Part shown: positions 11,206 through 23,576 of the stretch, piece after piece | Numbering within the stretch: the first letter of the stretch is position 1 | Layout: every line of letters begins with the position of its first letter | Assembly: GCF_035222375.1 (NCBI RefSeq) | Contig: NW_026946363.1 | Coordinates: 1,736,001 to 1,800,000, forward strand | Direction: 5' to 3' | DNA: 64,000 nt | From: Podospora pseudocomata | Taxonomy: Eukaryota > Ascomycota > Sordariomycetes > Sordariales > Podosporaceae | Translations under genes and position numbers: made by a program | Notes under the pieces: model-generated | Seen by the model: the letters and a program-made list of their open reading frames with translations, nothing else | Databases searched by the model: none | Told to the model about the DNA's origin: nothing

Positions 11206-11751
11206 GGTTTGGCGCCGGTGATGCTCGGATGGTGGTATATATGCACGAACGTTGGGCGGCTAGCGGGATGGTACCCCCCCTCTTTGCCGGACCGTCGGGT
11301 CAATGGTGGGGGAGTGAGAAGAAGAAGAAGAAGAAGAAAAACCGCAAAAAAGTCAATTGAACAGTGTGTTCATTGTTTCGGGGGGGAAATATAGGAGAAA
11401 TCAATGAGGCGAAAATGTTGTGAGACATTTGCTCGAGTTCCCGAATTATATCGTCGCTGACACAGCCACTTGTTTTTGAGAACAGTGCCCAATATGGGTA
11501 CATCTTGCCGCCGCTAGCAACCAACTGCTCCGAGAGGCTGACCAACACTGACAACAAATGTAAAAAAACAAAAAAAAAAAAAAAAAAAAGTCACAATCTA
11601 CCATGTGGCGTGGTTGTCTATATGATCATGAATTATTCGTCGCTAATGTCTAGTATTTGGTCACAGACTTTTGAGCTTGAATCGCAGCAAACGTTCTTTA
11701 GGATGGAGACGGGATGAAGGAGATCGTTCTTTCCAAAAATTACTTTGATAT
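11206..11751. other. Intergenic region with a long A tract
   Basis: 546 bases between the start of the MBOAT gene and the 3' end of the sulfurase gene, both on the minus strand. It contains an AAG-rich triplet tract near 11319-11340 and an A run at about 11571-11589. No gene was seen. Confidence 0.6.
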
Positions 11752-14293
11752 TTACACAAGTGTCCAGGAAGGAACAACCACATCCCCCACCCTCAAAGTG
11801 GGAAGTTGCGATTGGCTCGTCACTGCCATATGCACCCCAAAAAAGACCTTGCCATCAAACCTCCTCGTCTTTGACAATGTCACAAACGGCTCCTGGCTCT
11901 TTTCCGCCGTGTCCTGGTTGATGCATACCATGTGACATCTCCTGCAAGACCCCAACATCTCAAACCTGTGACCACCATCTCCTATTTTCAGATGTGACCA
12001 CGAGTCTTCGGCGTAGGGCTCTATCGAATCTTGTGAGCCTTGTGAGGCCGGGGCAATCACAACATTGGCTCGGAAAACATCTGGAGAGATTTCCCCCTTG
12101 TGGTTACCTGTCCTCCTGATCTCCTCATTGAGGGCATCCAGACTCGGAAGAGTGATAGCCAGTATGGGACTTTCATTGGACAATAATATGCGTCGTTCTT
12201 GGCCACTTCTTTCCGTGTCCGAGTCGGGTGGTGATGGTGGACGGTCTCCGGGAAACGAGCCAGGAAGTCGTGGTGTTTGATGAGAGGGTGTTGCCAATGG
12301 AAGTTGATGCTTCTGAAGATGAGCTTTTGAATGCCGCATACTTTTTTCTTGGCCTCCTGGGGGAAATCTGGCCAGCATGCAGGGCACTCCGAGGGCACCC
12401 GAGAAGAAATCATTGACCTCGTTCGAGATGTATGTTTGCGCTAGGATTTCTTCGCCACAAACTCGTGATGATCGCGACCCTAGTGTCGTTGGTTGCCGAA
12501 ACAAGGAGGGGTTCTTAGAGAGTGGTATGCTTATTTCTCTAGGCTGGTGCGGTGGAAGTTGTCCGGCATATCTGACCCTTAGCTCGCCTCGATCCAAATC
12601 CAGTGTTGGCCGTACAAGTGCCATCTTTGGGTATCTCTTTTGGCTCAGAGCTTGACCAGTGCCTTGGTGAACCAGACACCATTCTCGATCCCAAGCAAGG
12701 CCTTCTGGTCGGACCTCCCAATCAACTCCTGGAGGAACCTGGAAATGACCGCAGCTTTTGATAGGGTATATACTTATACTGTGAACGCAAAGATCGGCCC
12801 GACTTGATTGCTGGGTTGTGTGTGATGTAAGAGTTGGTGGCAGAGTCAAATCCTGGTAGAACTCTGTAATAAAGTCCACGAATGCATCGACATCTGAGAT
12901 AGTACTCATGGCTCCAAGGCTCGCTCGAATGACGCCAGTCGGTTTTCCGGCCATAATGTCATTGTCGGTTCCGCACCGAAAGCCAGAGCTAAAGTTTTGC
13001 CTCATCTCCCAAGGCTTGAGACCAAGAGCTGAAGCGATACCTCCAGGGTTGCACACACCACCTGTGCGGATATGGAAGCCCTTTAGGGTAGCCAGCTTCT
13101 CGACTTCGGCCAGGCTCACCCATGCATTTTGGTTGTTTCGGATATTGAAGGCGACCACAGGACCACTACCCGCTTGTGGGTTAGGTTCTGGTGAATAGAT
13201 GGTGCAGACCGACCCGCCGTTCCCATGTCGTATTGACCGAAGACCGCGGTCCAGCCTTTGATGTAAAAACGCCGTATGTTGTGATACCTCCTTCATCGTA
13301 CCGAACAATTGTTTTTGAATGTCCATAGCAGCGTCGAGCGCGATGATGTTGTGAATAGGTAATGTTCCATGTTCCAGACGCTCATGTAAGAACTGGCTCT
13401 TAGGGGCGTGCCACTGCTCCTTCACGCAAACAACAACCATATCGACAGTGCCGCCTCCGAAATACTTCATCGTATTGAAGACTTCTTCCGCTTGGCGTCT
13501 TACAAGCAGAGCACCTAGATCCGGGAAGCCGAATATCTTGTAGAAGCTCAAGACTATGAAGTCAGGGGCTCGCTCGACAGAACTGAGGTCGAGCGGTGAG
13601 GAACACACATATGCTGCCGCATCCAGTAAAGTGTATGTCCTATTCCTCGATACATCTGTGTTGCAGCGGATCGTGTCTGACCACCGCAGAGGCAACCGAC
13701 TGCCATCCATATTAGATTGCGCAGGGTATGCAAATAGAGTCGGTCTGTCCTCATGGCCTTCAAATGGAGTTTGACCCGTTGCCCATTCTTCAACCTGTCT
13801 GTCGTCCAGACAGAGGCTATTTCGAGCCTCTTCCCGAACACCGACTAGACTGGTGTGACTCGCCTGATGATACGCATAGTTGAACCCATCAGGAGCAGCT
13901 CTCAGGGCATCTACAACAAGCTTGATTCCAGCTGTCGCATTGGCCACGAACACCACATCAAAGTCGGCAGGGTCAGCATTGAAGAACTGGAGCACTCGGA
14001 GCCGAATATCTTCAATCCTCGATGTTGAAAGCTGGGATGAACTGGATCCAGAGTGGGGATTGCCATAAAGGTTCGATGTCATATCTCGGACGAACGAGTC
14101 CATCAATGATTTGGGGTATGGCGTCGTCCCAGCATGATCAAGATAAACGGACCCTGACATCATTAGCCAAATCTGCTTGTCAAATTGCTAGATAGCTAGG
14201 AGCGATACCTTTGAGCATAGGGTACTCCTCATCTCGAAAGGCCTCCACTTTGGCATTGTAGCCGCTTGTCATCGCATTGTTGGACTTGTCCAT
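11752..14293 (-). CDS. hxB: Molybdenum cofactor sulfurase, 2 exons, 828 aa
   Basis: Converts the oxo form of the molybdenum cofactor to the sulfurated form needed by xanthine dehydrogenase and aldehyde oxidase; the Aspergillus orthologue is hxB. Exon 1 is 14209-14293 and exon 2 is 11752-14153, joined across a 55-nt intron to give YPMLKGSVYLDHAGTTPY. The N-terminal class-V aminotransferase (NifS-like) half shows SFYKIFG with the probable PLP lysine at about K234, and RTGGVCNPGG with the likely persulfide cysteine. The C-terminal half is a MOSC pair with SCRRCHMVCIN and DGKVFFGVHM near the end. Length is usual for eukaryotic sulfurases. It is divergent from CDC6, with 702 bases between start codons. 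Confidence 0.93.
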
Positions 14294-14995
14294 CGCCGCC
14301 AAACTGATTCAGCCAACCCAGGTCTCCAAAATCCAAGTACTTTCTCTATCCTGGCCTGTCCTTCAACCTTGCCAACAAGTCGCAAAAGTCGCAGCATCTA
14401 GGAAGTGAGCTGCGACAAGAAGAGAAACAGCAATAGCAACAAAGACATTTTGAAGAGGCAAACAACGAACCCGGCCGAGCCCCAAGTCCCCGATAAGAAA
14501 GCGGATGTCATCGGCTCCCGGCCGGCAGCGCCTGGGTACGGAGTTCGCCCCCTTCCACTTGACGTCGTTTTGTCATTGTCGCATGCGGGGAAGCGGGGAG
14601 CAGTTGGAGAAACCCACGAACCACAAGCCACACTTTATCAGCCACAGAAGCTGCAACGCCTCGGTTGAGGTTCGTGTTGCAGGTGGAGCTCCAGCCACCA
14701 AGATTTAATTGAAACGCGCTGAAGCGCGCGACAAAGGCCCCACCCAAGACGCGCATTGTCGCGTTTCACAGGGGGGGGGGTGGGTGGAATTACCGTGGAA
14801 TTGGAAGGCGCGACAGATCCCGAAAGAGACAAGAGCTCCATTTCACAATGCCAGGGCCCTCCTGCTTAACAACTATTTTCACCTTGTCTCTCCACCGTTG
14901 CCATCGCCAACAACTCCTTCCTCCGCGGGATCTCGGCCATCGTCAACTTGTGTACTTCGTCACTAGCGCTTGCCAAAAGTAAACAAGCCGGCAAG
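14294..14995. promoter_or_regulatory. Divergent promoter of hxB and CDC6 with an ACGCG cluster
   Basis: Gene-free 702 bases between two divergent start codons. Around 14711-14769 there are GAAACGCGC, AAGCGCGCGAC, AGACGCGC and the reverse of GAAACGCGAC. ACGCG is the core of MCB/E2F-like elements bound by MBF-type factors that drive G1/S genes in fungi, which suits CDC6. That the sites act on CDC6 is inference from position. Confidence 0.5.
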
Positions 14996-17052
14996 ATGGT
15001 ATCTCCCACTCTTGGAAAGAGAACCCGGAGTTCAAAGGAGAACTCAGGTTTGTTACTCCCGTACCTCAAGGTCAAAGAGGCAGTGACCACTGACAGTTCT
15101 TTTGATCTACAGAGTCGGCAATCACCTTTGACCTTCCTGCCAAGCGCACTCGACGAACCCTTCGAAGCGCCACCATTGCGGATGAGCCAGAAGCCGAGAA
15201 GGAGAACGACATTGTAATAGCGGAAGACGAAGATGCGAGCGACGAGACTGGCGAGACACAAGAAAAGAAGACAACCTGGCAAGAAAAGACCTTCAAAGAT
15301 GTGCAAAAGACGCCCTCAAAATCACTCGCCAGACGAGCCTCGGTGGCCAGCACAGTCAAGAGCTCCGCCATCCCTCCCGTCACGCCTTCAACACCGCGTC
15401 ACTACGATGTCTTCTCCAAGGGCGTCACAACCACTCCCCGGCACCGGGTCATGTCGGTTGGAAAGTTCTCCAAGCGCATGACACCCTCGACACCCCTCAC
15501 CCCGTCCTCCGTTCAAACAGTCTACCATCAAGCGCGTCAGCTCTTCTCCCGCAGCGCGGACCCAGGGCAGCTCATCGGACGCGACGACGAAAGGGCGAAG
15601 ATGAAGGGATTCCTCAGCCGGTGCACCACCTCCAAACCAAGCGGCTGCCTCTACGTCAGCGGGCCCCCCGGCACAGGCAAATCCGCCATGGTCAACCGCA
15701 TCACCGACGAGACCGTCTCCGAGTCTGCTGACTCTTCCATTAAAAAAGCCTACATCAACTGCATGTCAGCCAAGTCCTCCAAGGACCTGTACTATACCCT
15801 CCTCGACCAGCTCGTTACCCCCGAAGACCAGGAGACCGACCTCTCCGAAACCGACGTGGTCGAAGCCCTGCAGAAACTCTTCGTCCCCAAAAAGAAGTCG
15901 ACCTCGAACAAGGTGTATCTGATTGTCCTTGACGAAATCGACCACATCCTCACCCTCGACCCGGAGTCTTTGTATCGTGTATTCGAATGGTCTCTCCAGC
16001 CCACCGGCAGCCGACTCCTCATGGTCGGAATTGCCAACGCCCTCGACCTAACAGATCGCTTCCTCCCCCGCCTCAAATCCCGGAACCTCAAGCCAGAAAT
16101 CCTCCCGTTCTTGCCATACACAGCCCCCCAAGTCAAAAACATCATCACCACCCGGTTAAAATCCCTCTTGCCAGCAAACCACCCAGACCAGAACTTTATC
16201 CCCTTCTTCCACCCGGCCGCCATTGAGCTCTGCTCCCGAAAAGTCTCGACCCAAACCGGTGATCTCCGCCGTGCTTTTGAGGTCTGCCGGCGAGCTATCG
16301 ATCTTGTCGAATCTGAAACCAGGTTAAAGCACGAGAATGAAATCAAGGAAAACATGCTGCAAATGTCGCCGTCAAGAAAGGTCTTGGGGGAGAAGCACAA
16401 TTTTTCTCTTCCCAAGCCGGGGCAGCAGAGCAGCGTGTCTGGGCAGCTTATCAAGGCGTTGCAGGTGCTGACGGTGGAGACGGCGCCGAGGGTGTCAATT
16501 GGGCACTTGAACAAGGTTACTGCTGCGGCTTTCAGCAACGGGACTATGCAACGGTTGAAGGTGTTGAATCTTCAGCAAAAGGCGGCACTGTGCTCGCTGC
16601 TGGCGATTGAGAAGCGGAATCGGGAGAGGGTTTCTTCTCAAGTTGGTGGTGGTACGCCGAGTAAGAATTTGCCTGCGGCGCCGACGGTGAAGGCGCTGTT
16701 TGAAAGTTATACGAGGCTTTGCAAGACGGACTCGGTGTTGCATCCGTTGAGCTCTTCCGAGTTTAGGGAGGTGGTGGCGAGCTTGGAGATGGTGAGTTTG
16801 ATTGCCGAGGTGGATGGGAAGATGGGGTCTTTTGGTGGGAGCGGGACGCCGGGAGGTTTGGCGAGGACGCCGAGCAGGAGGGGGAAGAAGAAGGATGTTT
16901 TTGGGATGGGGGATATGAAGGTTGGATTGGTGGCTGATGAGAGGAGGGTGGCGAGCTGTGTTGGGTTTAGGGAGATGGAAGGGGTTGTGGAGGGGGAGGG
17001 CAGGGGGCAGGGAATTTTGAGGAGGGTGTTGTCGGGGGAGGGTTTGGAGTAG
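14996..17052 (+). CDS. CDC6: Replication licensing ATPase Cdc6/Cdc18, 2 exons, 663 aa
   Basis: AAA+ ATPase that helps ORC load the MCM2-7 helicase at origins. Exon 1 is 14996-15047 and exon 2 is 15113-17052, joined in phase 1 to read SKENSESAITFDLPAKRTRR. The N-terminus carries basic patches (GKRTR, PAKRTRR) and many CDK-type SP/TP sites (SPTLGKR, TPSTPRHYD, TPSTPLTPSS), as expected for cell-cycle control of localisation or stability. Walker A is GPPGTGKS at residues 201-208, and Walker B is LIVLDEID with D291/E292. Downstream sensor-like GDLRRAFEVCRRAID and a winged-helix C-terminal region follow. The order fits Cdc6 better than Orc1, which would have an N-terminal BAH domain. It ends 510 bases from the convergent dehydrogenase gene. 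Confidence 0.93.
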
Positions 17053-17562
17053 GTGGTCGATGAGAGGAAGAAGAAACGGTTGTTTTATATATGGTTCTGG
17101 CTGGTTCTGGAGTTTATTAAACCGGGTTTGGCTTGCGGAGTTGGTGGCTGGCTGCTGGGTTTTGAATTGGGGGGGAAAATTGGCGCGGGTTGTATAAACA
17201 TGGTTGAAATGGGGAGTTGTATAAAATAGCATACATAGGGCATGGCGTAGTGTTTACTCTGTTTGAGGGGTTGAGAGGGAGATATTTTTAATACTGAGAG
17301 ACTACCAGGTGTAGTGAAATACAAAAGTTGACAACACACATCTGACATTTCTCTCATATCCAAATATTCGAGTTCACACACACACACACACACACAGAGC
17401 ATGAAGGGATTGGCTCAATAATATTTCATGTCTTTATGACAATTGTATAAATCATCCATCAATCATTCAACATATTTCCTCTTTTGCCTGCTAAAACATT
17501 TCAACTTTGTATAAACCAATGACATGCAAAACCACATTTTCCCATCGCCCCCAAGAACAAGC
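17053..17562. other. Convergent 3' region between CDC6 and the dehydrogenase gene
   Basis: 510 AT-rich bases holding the 3' ends of two convergent genes. The only distinct structure is a (CA)11 run at 17375-17396. No gene was seen. Confidence 0.6.
17375..17396 (+). repeat. (CA)11 microsatellite
   Basis: Eleven uninterrupted CA dinucleotides between two convergent genes. Confidence 0.95.
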
Positions 17563-19386
17563 CTAAGAGTGAGTAGGCATGGCCACATCCGCCTTCTTGC
17601 TAATCGCATCCTCGGCGCTCCACATGGCCGTCACCGTCTTGAGCTGCGTGTAAAAGTTGATCCCCGGCTTCCCGTAGAACGTGCTCGCGCCGCCGCCCGC
17701 AATGCTCTTCTTGTTGCCCGTGAAGCTGAACATGGGAAGGGGCACAGGAATAGGGACGTTGATCCCGACCTGTCCAGCCTCAATCTTGCGTCTGAACGTC
17801 TCGGCCGTGGGACCGCTCCTCGTAAAGATGGCAACACCGTTGCCGTACTCATTCTCATTGATCAGATCGATTGCTTCGTCCAACGTGTCAACGTTGAGGC
17901 AAACGAGGACAGGCCCAAAGATCTCCTCCTTGTAGCACTTCATGTCCTTGGTGACGTTGGAGATGATGGTAGGAGCGACCCAGTTGCCGTTGGGGTACTT
18001 GGGTGGCTTGAAGCCCCTCCCATCAAGAAGGATAGTGGCACCCTCTTCCTCGGCCGAGGCGATCAACCCCTCGATACGCTCTTTGCTCTGAGGGGAGATG
18101 ACAGGCCCCAAATCAGCGCCCTCTTCAAACCCACCATTCACCTGCAGAGCCTTTGCCCGCTCGGCAAGCTCGGGAAGCCACTCTTTCGTCTCGCCCACCA
18201 TGACAAGAGTCGACAAGGCCATGCAGCGCTGACCCGCGGCGCCAAAGGCAGCACCGACCACCGCGTTGAGGAACTGGTTCTTGTTGCAGTCTGGGAGGAC
18301 AGCAGCGTGGTTCTTGGCCCCGAGGTTGGCCTGGACACGCTTGCCGTTGGTGGAGCCGCGCGAGAAGATGTACTCGCCCGCCTTGTTGCCGCCGACGAAG
18401 CTGACAGCCTTGATGGCGGGCTCGTCGAGGATGAAGTTGACAGTGCGGTGGGCGCCATGGACAATGTTCACCACGCCCTCGGGGAAGCCCGCCTTCTTGG
18501 TGAGCTCGGCGAGGATCATGGCCGCGCCGGGGTCGCGCTCTGAGGGCTTGAGGATGAGCGTGTTGCCCGTGATGGTCGCCACGGGGATACACCAAAGCGG
18601 AATCATAGCCGGGAAGTCTAAATCACACACACACGATTAGCCAACCTTTCCCTTTTCCCTCTTGAACAGGAACAACTCACTAAAAGGGCAAATGGCAGCC
18701 ACAACCCCCAACGGCTCCCTATAAGTCCTAGTCTCCATATCCTTCGCAACCTCCAAAACCTCCCCCTTCAACAACTCCGGCGCCCCGCAAGCCGCCTCAG
18801 CAACCTGCAACCCCCTCAGCACATCCCCCTTCGAATCCGCAAACGTCTTCCCCTGCTCCAGCGTAATGCTCGCCGCCAACCTATCCCAATTCTCCCTAAT
18901 CAACCCCACAAACTTGAACATGATCTGCTGCCTGTGCAGCACGCTCGTCGCGCTCCAGCTCTTGAACGCCTTCTCCGCCGCCGCCACCGCAGCCTTTAGC
19001 TCCTCGTCCGTGTTCTGCGGGACCCGGGTAATCAACTCGTTGGTGGCCGGGTCGTGCAGGTCAATGTACTGTGAGGTGGCCGACTTGACGAACTCGTTGT
19101 TGACGAACCAGGGGGTGTCGTACGCTGTCTGGAGCTTCTCGTGCGTGGTGGGGAAGTTGGTCGCCGTGCTGGCCAGGCCGTAGGCCGAGGCGGTTCCGGC
19201 GGGACGAAGGTGCTGAGCGGTGGCGTGTATCCTCCTCACGGCGGCGGCCGAGGCCGAGTGGGTGCTGTTCTTCGAGGGAGCCATTCTGAGTGCTGGAGAC
19301 GAAGAACCCAACAGAGCGCTGGCTGATCGTTGCGAGGACGAGAAATGGGAGGAAGCCACAGCAGCTCGGGATGCGAAACGACGCAT
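17563..19386 (-). CDS. Methylmalonate-semialdehyde dehydrogenase, 2 exons, 586 aa
   Basis: CoA-acylating aldehyde dehydrogenase (ALDH6 / MmsA family) that oxidises methylmalonate semialdehyde to propionyl-CoA in mitochondrial valine breakdown. Exon 1 is 18681-19386 and exon 2 is 17563-18617; joining them restores the family signature [14 protein letters not shown]. The first roughly 60 residues are rich in Arg, Ser and Ala with few acids, as in a mitochondrial presequence. The catalytic cysteine is C367 in [11 protein letters not shown]. The family motif [11 protein letters not shown] and the C-terminal [11 protein letters not shown] region are intact. The length minus the presequence matches the roughly 500-residue family. 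Confidence 0.93.
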
Positions 19387-20236
19387 GTTGAAAGGGAGAA
19401 GTCCAAAATGATTGGCCCGATGGGCGGTATAGGATAGGACACGGGTTGGATGTGATAGCGGCCAATAGCTTGTCGAACTAGGTAGGCCGGCTTCTATATT
19501 AACCCCCGAATGGTTTGCTGCAGCTTTGCGAATTCGCCCCTGCTCAACTGGCTGTCCAAAACTGCAGATGTCTTGAAAGACTGTCCCTCCTTTATCCGTC
19601 CCCCCAGCGACACCGCAGGGGGGAATGCCGCTTTAAAGACCGGACGTGAGGAGGGGAACTGAGCGGGTGAGCTTCCCCGCCATGCCATGGCCTCTTGCCT
19701 CCCTTCTCCGCAGCTCCAGTAAGCCGCGGCCTGCCGAACTCCAATCGGATGCTGCACAAGCAACCTGTCAACAGGTGTAGACTGGGGACGAAGCTCTCAT
19801 GGGTCCTGCCAAGACGAAATCTGGGGTATCAAAACACAGGGAGCTTCCAAGTCAAGGCAAGGCTGGAGGAGCTCGTTGTCCACTTCTGTCCACTTGATCA
19901 GATACTCGTTAGATAGCGTGATAGCGCGATAGCATGAGCACTCGCACCAAACTATGACCATCAGTAACTAACGCCGTTGTATTTTCTCACGCATACCTAT
20001 AAAATACATTTACGCCTGGATACACCTGCCCAAATCAAGAAAAACAGAAGAACGAAAAATCGTGTGCTCTTGCAATCAAGTCAAGTCGCCCATTTTCCTG
20101 ATAACATCCGGATCACGTCACGTTCTGCATGACTGCCGGTTCCTGTCCCTTTGATATTAACGGTGTCCGAGACTACCTCGTGGTATCTGGGTATAAATCC
20201 TCCTCTCTCAAAATCCCCTCTTCATTTACTCCAGCC
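19387..20236. other. Intergenic region
   Basis: 850 bases between the start of the dehydrogenase gene and the 3' end of calnexin, both on the minus strand. I see no coding signal, repeat or RNA gene. Confidence 0.6.
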
Positions 20237-22119
20237 TTACGCCTTCCGCGTGTTGGTGCGCTTGGTGACCTCAGCCTTAGCCGTCTCGGCGCCAGTGGCG
20301 GCAGCCTCAGCGACCTTGTCCTTGGCCTCCTTGGCCTTCTCCTTGACCTCAGCGGCAGCCTTCTTGACAGGGGCGGGGTTGGTAGCAACGCCGACAATGC
20401 CGAAGATGAGGCCGAGGACGGTGAGGAGGACAGCGGCAATGCCGCCAGCAATCTCGGGAACGAACTTGATGGCCTCAATGGGGTCGCGCTGGGCGATGGT
20501 CAAGAACAAGTCAAGCTTCTCAGTGATGTAGGTTTTGGGGTCATCCAAGAACTTGAGGTCGTTGGGTGAAGCGGGCTTGTCCTCCTCCTTGGGTCTCTCG
20601 GCCTCCTCAAGGGCCTCCTCAACGGGGTGCTTCTTGAAGAAAGTCTCCTCGGCGAGCTTGCGGGCATCCTCAACGGAGTGACCAATGTAGATGTTATCGA
20701 AAAGGATATCCTTCTGCATGGTCCAGATCTCGTAGCCGATGGCACCAATGGGCTCAAAGTTGGCGGGAGTCTTGTCCTCGAAGTAGTCGGGGTTCTTGAT
20801 CTTGCGGGGAGCCCAGACGCCCTTGTAGGCAGGGTTGTCAATGTAAGGAGCAGACCACTTGCCCTTGTAGTCGGGGTTCTTAATCATGGGCTTGGTCCAG
20901 GGGCCACAGCCAGAAACATCAGCGCACTTGGGGTTGGGAACAGTGGGGGCGATCCAGTCACCATCCTCCTCATCATCCCAATCCTCGGGCTTCTGGGCCT
21001 CGGGGTCGGGGATGGTGAGGGGCTCATCGACGAGCCAGTCAGCAGGCTGAGTGGCATCCTCATCGACAATCTCGTACGGGGCATCCTCATCCCAGTCATC
21101 GGGCTTCTTGGCATCGGGGTCCTGAATACGGGCCTCATCAACCCAGTCCTCGGGCTTCTTGTCCTTGGGGTCGTCAATCTCCTTGGGAGGGTTGACCGAA
21201 GGAGTAAAGTCCTCGAGGAGGCTGCCCTCCTTGACCTGCTCGCCATTGATGCCAATGGAGTAGGTGTTGTTGGGGTGGACTGTGAGGGTGTAGAGCTCAG
21301 TAGTCTTGACAATCTTGGCCGAGGGCGCGGAAGAGAGATGCTTCTCCTCGTACTCCCCAGTCTTGGGGTTCTTGTGATTGAAAATGAAGTGCACCTTGTT
21401 GGTGTGGCCGCACTTGTCGGGACCGAACATGATCACGTATGGGGTCGCGTTGGAGAACTCATCCTGGTGGAGAGCCTTGTTATCCCGGAGGAGCTTCATA
21501 TAAGCACCGCCGCATTCGAGGCCGTCTGTAGCAGGACGTTAGCAAGGCTGAGCGATTCGGTGCAGGTTGGAGTAGTAAAACGCACCTTGAAGCTTAACCT
21601 CATACTGAACGACGAGGGTCTTGCCCTTGGGGTCGATCTTCTTGGGGAATTTCGCCGAGATGGCGTGGTGGGCAGCAGCGTTCTTGACAACAAGACCCTT
21701 GTCACCCTCCATGCCCTTGTAGACGGTGGGCTCCTCGACGGACCACTCGCCGATGTAGGCCCATTCTTCCTCAGAGCCCTTGGTATCCTTCTTGGCGTGG
21801 GAAGGCTTCCACCTTTGCTCCCAGTCGTCGGTGAACTGCTCGAGGAATGGGGCCTTGAGCTTGGTAGGCTGTGGAAGTCGGTTGTCAGCAAACAGTCGAT
21901 GTGATTGATGCCATGGCCAGGCCAGTGCGGGGCAGACCATGACGATTGGAACAGGGAAAAAAAACTTACAGTAAAGGTTGGCAGAGGGGGGACCGACTTG
22001 GTCGAGGCCTCGGCGGCAGTGCTGGAGCTTTCCTCCTTGAGCACCTTCTGGTCGTCGGCGTAGACACCACCGGCCAGGATGGCTGCGCTGGCAGCAGCGG
22101 CAGCAACGTTGAACTTCAT
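20237..22119 (-). CDS. Calnexin, 3 exons, 573 aa
   Basis: ER membrane lectin chaperone that binds monoglucosylated glycoproteins. Exons are 21970-22119, 21586-21868 and 20237-21525. A signal peptide ([21 protein letters not shown]) is followed by the lectin domain with [11 protein letters not shown] and FGPDKCG. The P-domain has tandem motif-1 repeats (KKPEDW, KKPDDW, TQPADW, QKPEDW), then motif-2 repeats (PDYKGKW, PAYKGVW). A transmembrane segment reads [20 protein letters not shown]. The cytosolic tail is Lys/Ala-rich and ends TNTRKA. The opposite strand is open for 425 codons because of the repetitive acidic codons; that frame is a shadow. It is divergent from MDE1. Confidence 0.96.
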
Positions 22120-23576
22120 TGTGAAGGTAGACTGCTGTTCCAAGCAGCTATGGGTAGAGATAAAGACAACGAAAGATGTCCTCAACGGCGGAGATGGACA
22201 CGATGGTTGGTTTCGGGCAATGGATATCACTCCCAGAGCTCAAGGAAAAAAAGAAGAAGCTTGTCGATGGGTTGTGGAAAGCCAACGTTGTGAATTTGAA
22301 GCTTCGGCGGATGAAATTCGACAACGTGTCTTTAACAGAGCTAACACCTGAGCTTAGAGCTTGGGGCGCCTGTAATACGGGCACACCAACTTGCGGGGAC
22401 AGAAGGCTGGCTTAGCCGGGTGGGGGTGGCCCTAGCGCTGCATGGTGGAAGATCTTGGAATATTCGATTGGCCAGATTTCCACGAGAACTGCTCCTAAAC
22501 ATGCTCCCATCTGATCATTATGCTCTTGCGATAGGCAGTGAATAGTGTCAAATTGAATATTTTTGTTTATTTTTCAAGTTCCAGAGCTCTTTGTTTCTCG
22601 TTGCCATGTGAATGGCTCTCAATTGCTGTTCTTTGGGGCTGTTGGAGACACCGTTTCTCAATGTGGGGCATTGGAGCTGACAGGTCCTCCACTCTCAGCC
22701 TTTCACATTCTTCTGCTTCAATATTCGAAACCACGCCGCCCAGAGGAAGCGGTACCGTTTCCCGAATGGTAATTATGGTAGTACGCCTAACTTGACCAGA
22801 CAAGGCAGTCCGGTCGATTCAAGGTGAAACTTCGATGGCCACATATCTCGGCTCCGTGGTCTGGGGTTCCGCCTTTTGCTGACTGAGCAGGCGGCATTGA
22901 ACAACCAGTTCCAAGCTGTCTTCCGGTCCTCAAGAGGCATAAATATGCAATTGGAGGTATGTGGTCTCTCGAGGGTCCCCGGTCAAGTTATTGACTGCAT
23001 TTTCTGGACTTTATCCACTGTTTGGTATGGCTTATCTCTAAAGTGTATATCAAGCTTTATCTAACGCTACACCAGCTGTTCCTTTCTCTATTACCCAAGT
23101 TCTCTCACTGAGACCACGTGGAGACAAGTAACTTGGTCATACTCGAGAATCTCAAAGTCTTTTCCAATGAAATATCACAAGTGCACATGTCCGATATCAC
23201 TCTCTGGGTGGACCTGAGTAGCAATGCCGGGAGCTGCTAAAGTCGCCGCATGGCCTGTCCCGCCGAGTGTCCGCCCGTTCGTTCGCTCGGCAGACCAGTG
23301 AGTGGTGGGTAAGGTTGGGTGGTGTTTCGTTCGGAGCCACTCCGAACCGCAGCGGCCTTCCTTGTCGCAATTTAGCCCCAAATAGCCTCATTTTCGTTTT
23401 TGATACTGCCGACTTGCTCAAGATTTGCCGGTAAAGATAGACAGCCCTCTGTGTCTCTCCCAAACCCTTCAAACAACCACCTTGGCCTTTTGGAGACACA
23501 CCTGGTCCGACTCGGTCAGCCAATCCGACCCCGCAGCCTCCATCCACCGCCGTCATCCCGCCCACTAGCAGCGAAT
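22120..23576. other. Divergent intergenic region between calnexin and MDE1
   Basis: About 1.46 kb holding both promoters. I looked for a consensus ER-stress element (CCAAT-N9-CCACG) upstream of calnexin and did not find one. Short open frames are composition noise. No repeat or RNA gene was seen. Confidence 0.55.

Noticed and set aside
15792-16538. 248-codon minus-strand frame
   Set aside because: Opposite the AAA+ domain of Cdc6; no independent support.
17524-18543. 339-codon plus-strand frame
   Set aside because: Shadow of the methylmalonate-semialdehyde dehydrogenase exon, which has all ALDH motifs.
20627-21904. 425-codon plus-strand open frame opposite calnexin
   Set aside because: A Gly/Leu/Val-rich shadow of the acidic repeat codons of calnexin; it also crosses calnexin introns.
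22120-22700. ER-stress response element upstream of calnexin
   Set aside because: ATTGG and CCACG words occur near 22470 but not in the required orientation and spacing.
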